Assembly: GCA_044372405.1 (NCBI GenBank)
Contig: JBILRW010000055.1
Coordinates: forward strand, 1-7,031
Origin: CANGYM01 sp044372405
Lineage (GTDB): Bacteria > Pseudomonadota > Alphaproteobacteria > JAJTHO01 > CANGYM01
Length of the DNA: 7,031 bases
Direction: 5' to 3'
A program made the position numbers and the translations under genes. How positions within the stretch are numbered: the stretch's first letter is position 1; every line of letters starts with the position of its first letter. The notes beneath the pieces are model-generated. The model was not told the DNA's origin. It did no database searches and worked only from the letters and a program-made list of their open reading frames with translations. Below, piece by piece: positions 6,530 through 7,031 of the stretch.

Positions 6530-7003
6530 CTAGCCCTCGATCCAGAACGTGGCACCCACTTCAACAGCCGCCCCTTTCGGCAGGGAAGAGCAACCCACGG
6601 CGGCCCGGGCATGGCGGCCGATTTCGGGGCCCAAGATCTCAACCATCAGATCGGACACCCCATTGGCCACAGCCGGATGATTCACAAATTCCGGGCTTGC
6701 ACTGACAAAAACAGACAGCTGAACACATCGCAAAAGGCGGGACCAGTGCCCGTGCAGGGCCGCCCTAACCTGGCCCAAAACATGCAGGCCGCACAGGCGG
6801 GCCGCGTCGTAGGCGTCTTGTTCAGAGGTGGTTTTTCCCAAGTGTCCTTGAACAATCGCGCCACCCTCTTTAACGGGCAGCTGTCCTGAAACGGAAAGCA
6901 AAGGACCCGCCACCACAAAGGGAACATAATTGCCTGCCACGGGTGAGGGCTCGGGCAACACAATACCCAGATTTTCCAGGCGCTGGACAATGGGGTGGAT
7001 CAT
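6530..7003 (-). CDS. RidA family protein (YjgF/YER057c/UK114 superfamily)
   Basis: The 157-residue protein belongs to the RidA superfamily, in the longer subgroup (YjgF_endoribonc-like) that begins with an LEXLGI-type helix and PXPVAGNYVPFV. Founding RidA enzymes deaminate reactive enamines and imines, such as 2-aminoacrylate made by PLP enzymes; the role of this subgroup is less certain. Visible features are LGIVLPEPSPVAGNYVPFVV (12-31), LLSVSGQLPV (35-44), YDAARLCGLHVLGQVRAAL (65-83), VNHPAVANGVSDLMVEILG (107-125) and HARAAVGCSSLPKGAAVEV (131-149). R133 and E148 have the same spacing as R105 and E120 of E. coli RidA, so the active-site pair appears kept. The ATG is backed by GGGAG (7011-7015) seven bases upstream, giving a secure start. 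It is the first gene of the apparent ridA-marR-cydA-cydB operon. A TGTAAT (7024-7029) could be part of a -10 element, but the window ends before any -35 could be judged. Confidence 0.9.
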   Translation of the reverse strand: MIHPIVQRLENLGIVLPEPSPVAGNYVPFVVAGPLLSVSGQLPVKEGGAIVQGHLGKTTSEQDAYDAARLCGLHVLGQVRAALHGHWSRLLRCVQLSVFVSASPEFVNHPAVANGVSDLMVEILGPEIGRHARAAVGCSSLPKGAAVEVGATFWIEG

Positions 7004-7010
7004 AACAGAG

Positions 7011-7015
7011 CTCCC
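7011..7015 (-). promoter_or_regulatory. Ribosome binding site of the RidA-family gene
   Basis: GGGAG on the - strand lies seven bases ahead of the ATG at 7001-7003, a strong Shine-Dalgarno with ideal spacing. It fixes the start of the first gene of the operon. Confidence 0.7.
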
Positions 7016-7031
7016 AAAATAAAATTACAGT

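Noticed and set aside
7003..7031. An FNR- or MarR-type operator upstream of the RidA-family gene.
   Set aside because: Only 28 bases of upstream sequence are present and no palindrome is visible in them.

Overview
The window reads as a piece of a Gram-negative, proteobacterial chromosome, most likely an alphaproteobacterium. This placement rests on a by-eye family impression (UvrC C-terminal half, FliR, short-Q-loop cytochrome bd, citramalate synthase). It is an inference, and I cannot name a genus. Base composition looks moderate, with G-rich coding strands, and coding density is high.

Layout. Three genes lie on the + strand: the C-terminal part of uvrC (17-1009, cut or frame-broken at its 5' end), cimA (1088-2683) and fliR (2674-3426), which overlaps the end of cimA. 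A plausible sigma70-type promoter sits in the uvrC-cimA gap, so cimA and fliR probably form their own transcription unit. A 266-base gap follows (3427-3692) with no recognisable gene, less G-rich than its flanks. Four genes then lie on the - strand and converge on that gap. In transcription order they are a RidA-family protein (7003-6530), a MarR-family regulator (6526-6155), cydA (6142-4715) and cydB (4715-3693). Their junctions are 3 bases, 12 bases and a 1-base stop/start overlap, so they almost certainly form one operon.

How the genes fit together. UvrC performs the dual incision in nucleotide excision repair. CimA makes citramalate from pyruvate and acetyl-CoA, the first step of threonine-independent isoleucine synthesis. 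FliR is a membrane component of the flagellar type III export gate and is alone here, without flhA, flhB or fliPQ. The - strand operon encodes a quinol-oxidising cytochrome bd of the short-Q-loop (CIO-like) type, with a MarR-type repressor candidate and a RidA-like protein in front. A plausible reading is a terminal oxidase under local redox or stress control.

I see no mobile element, CRISPR array, RNA gene or clearly new system. The points most worth checking are the frame break at the start of uvrC, the orphan fliR coupled to cimA, the regulator/RidA linkage to cydAB, the cydA start codon, and the unexplained convergent gap.
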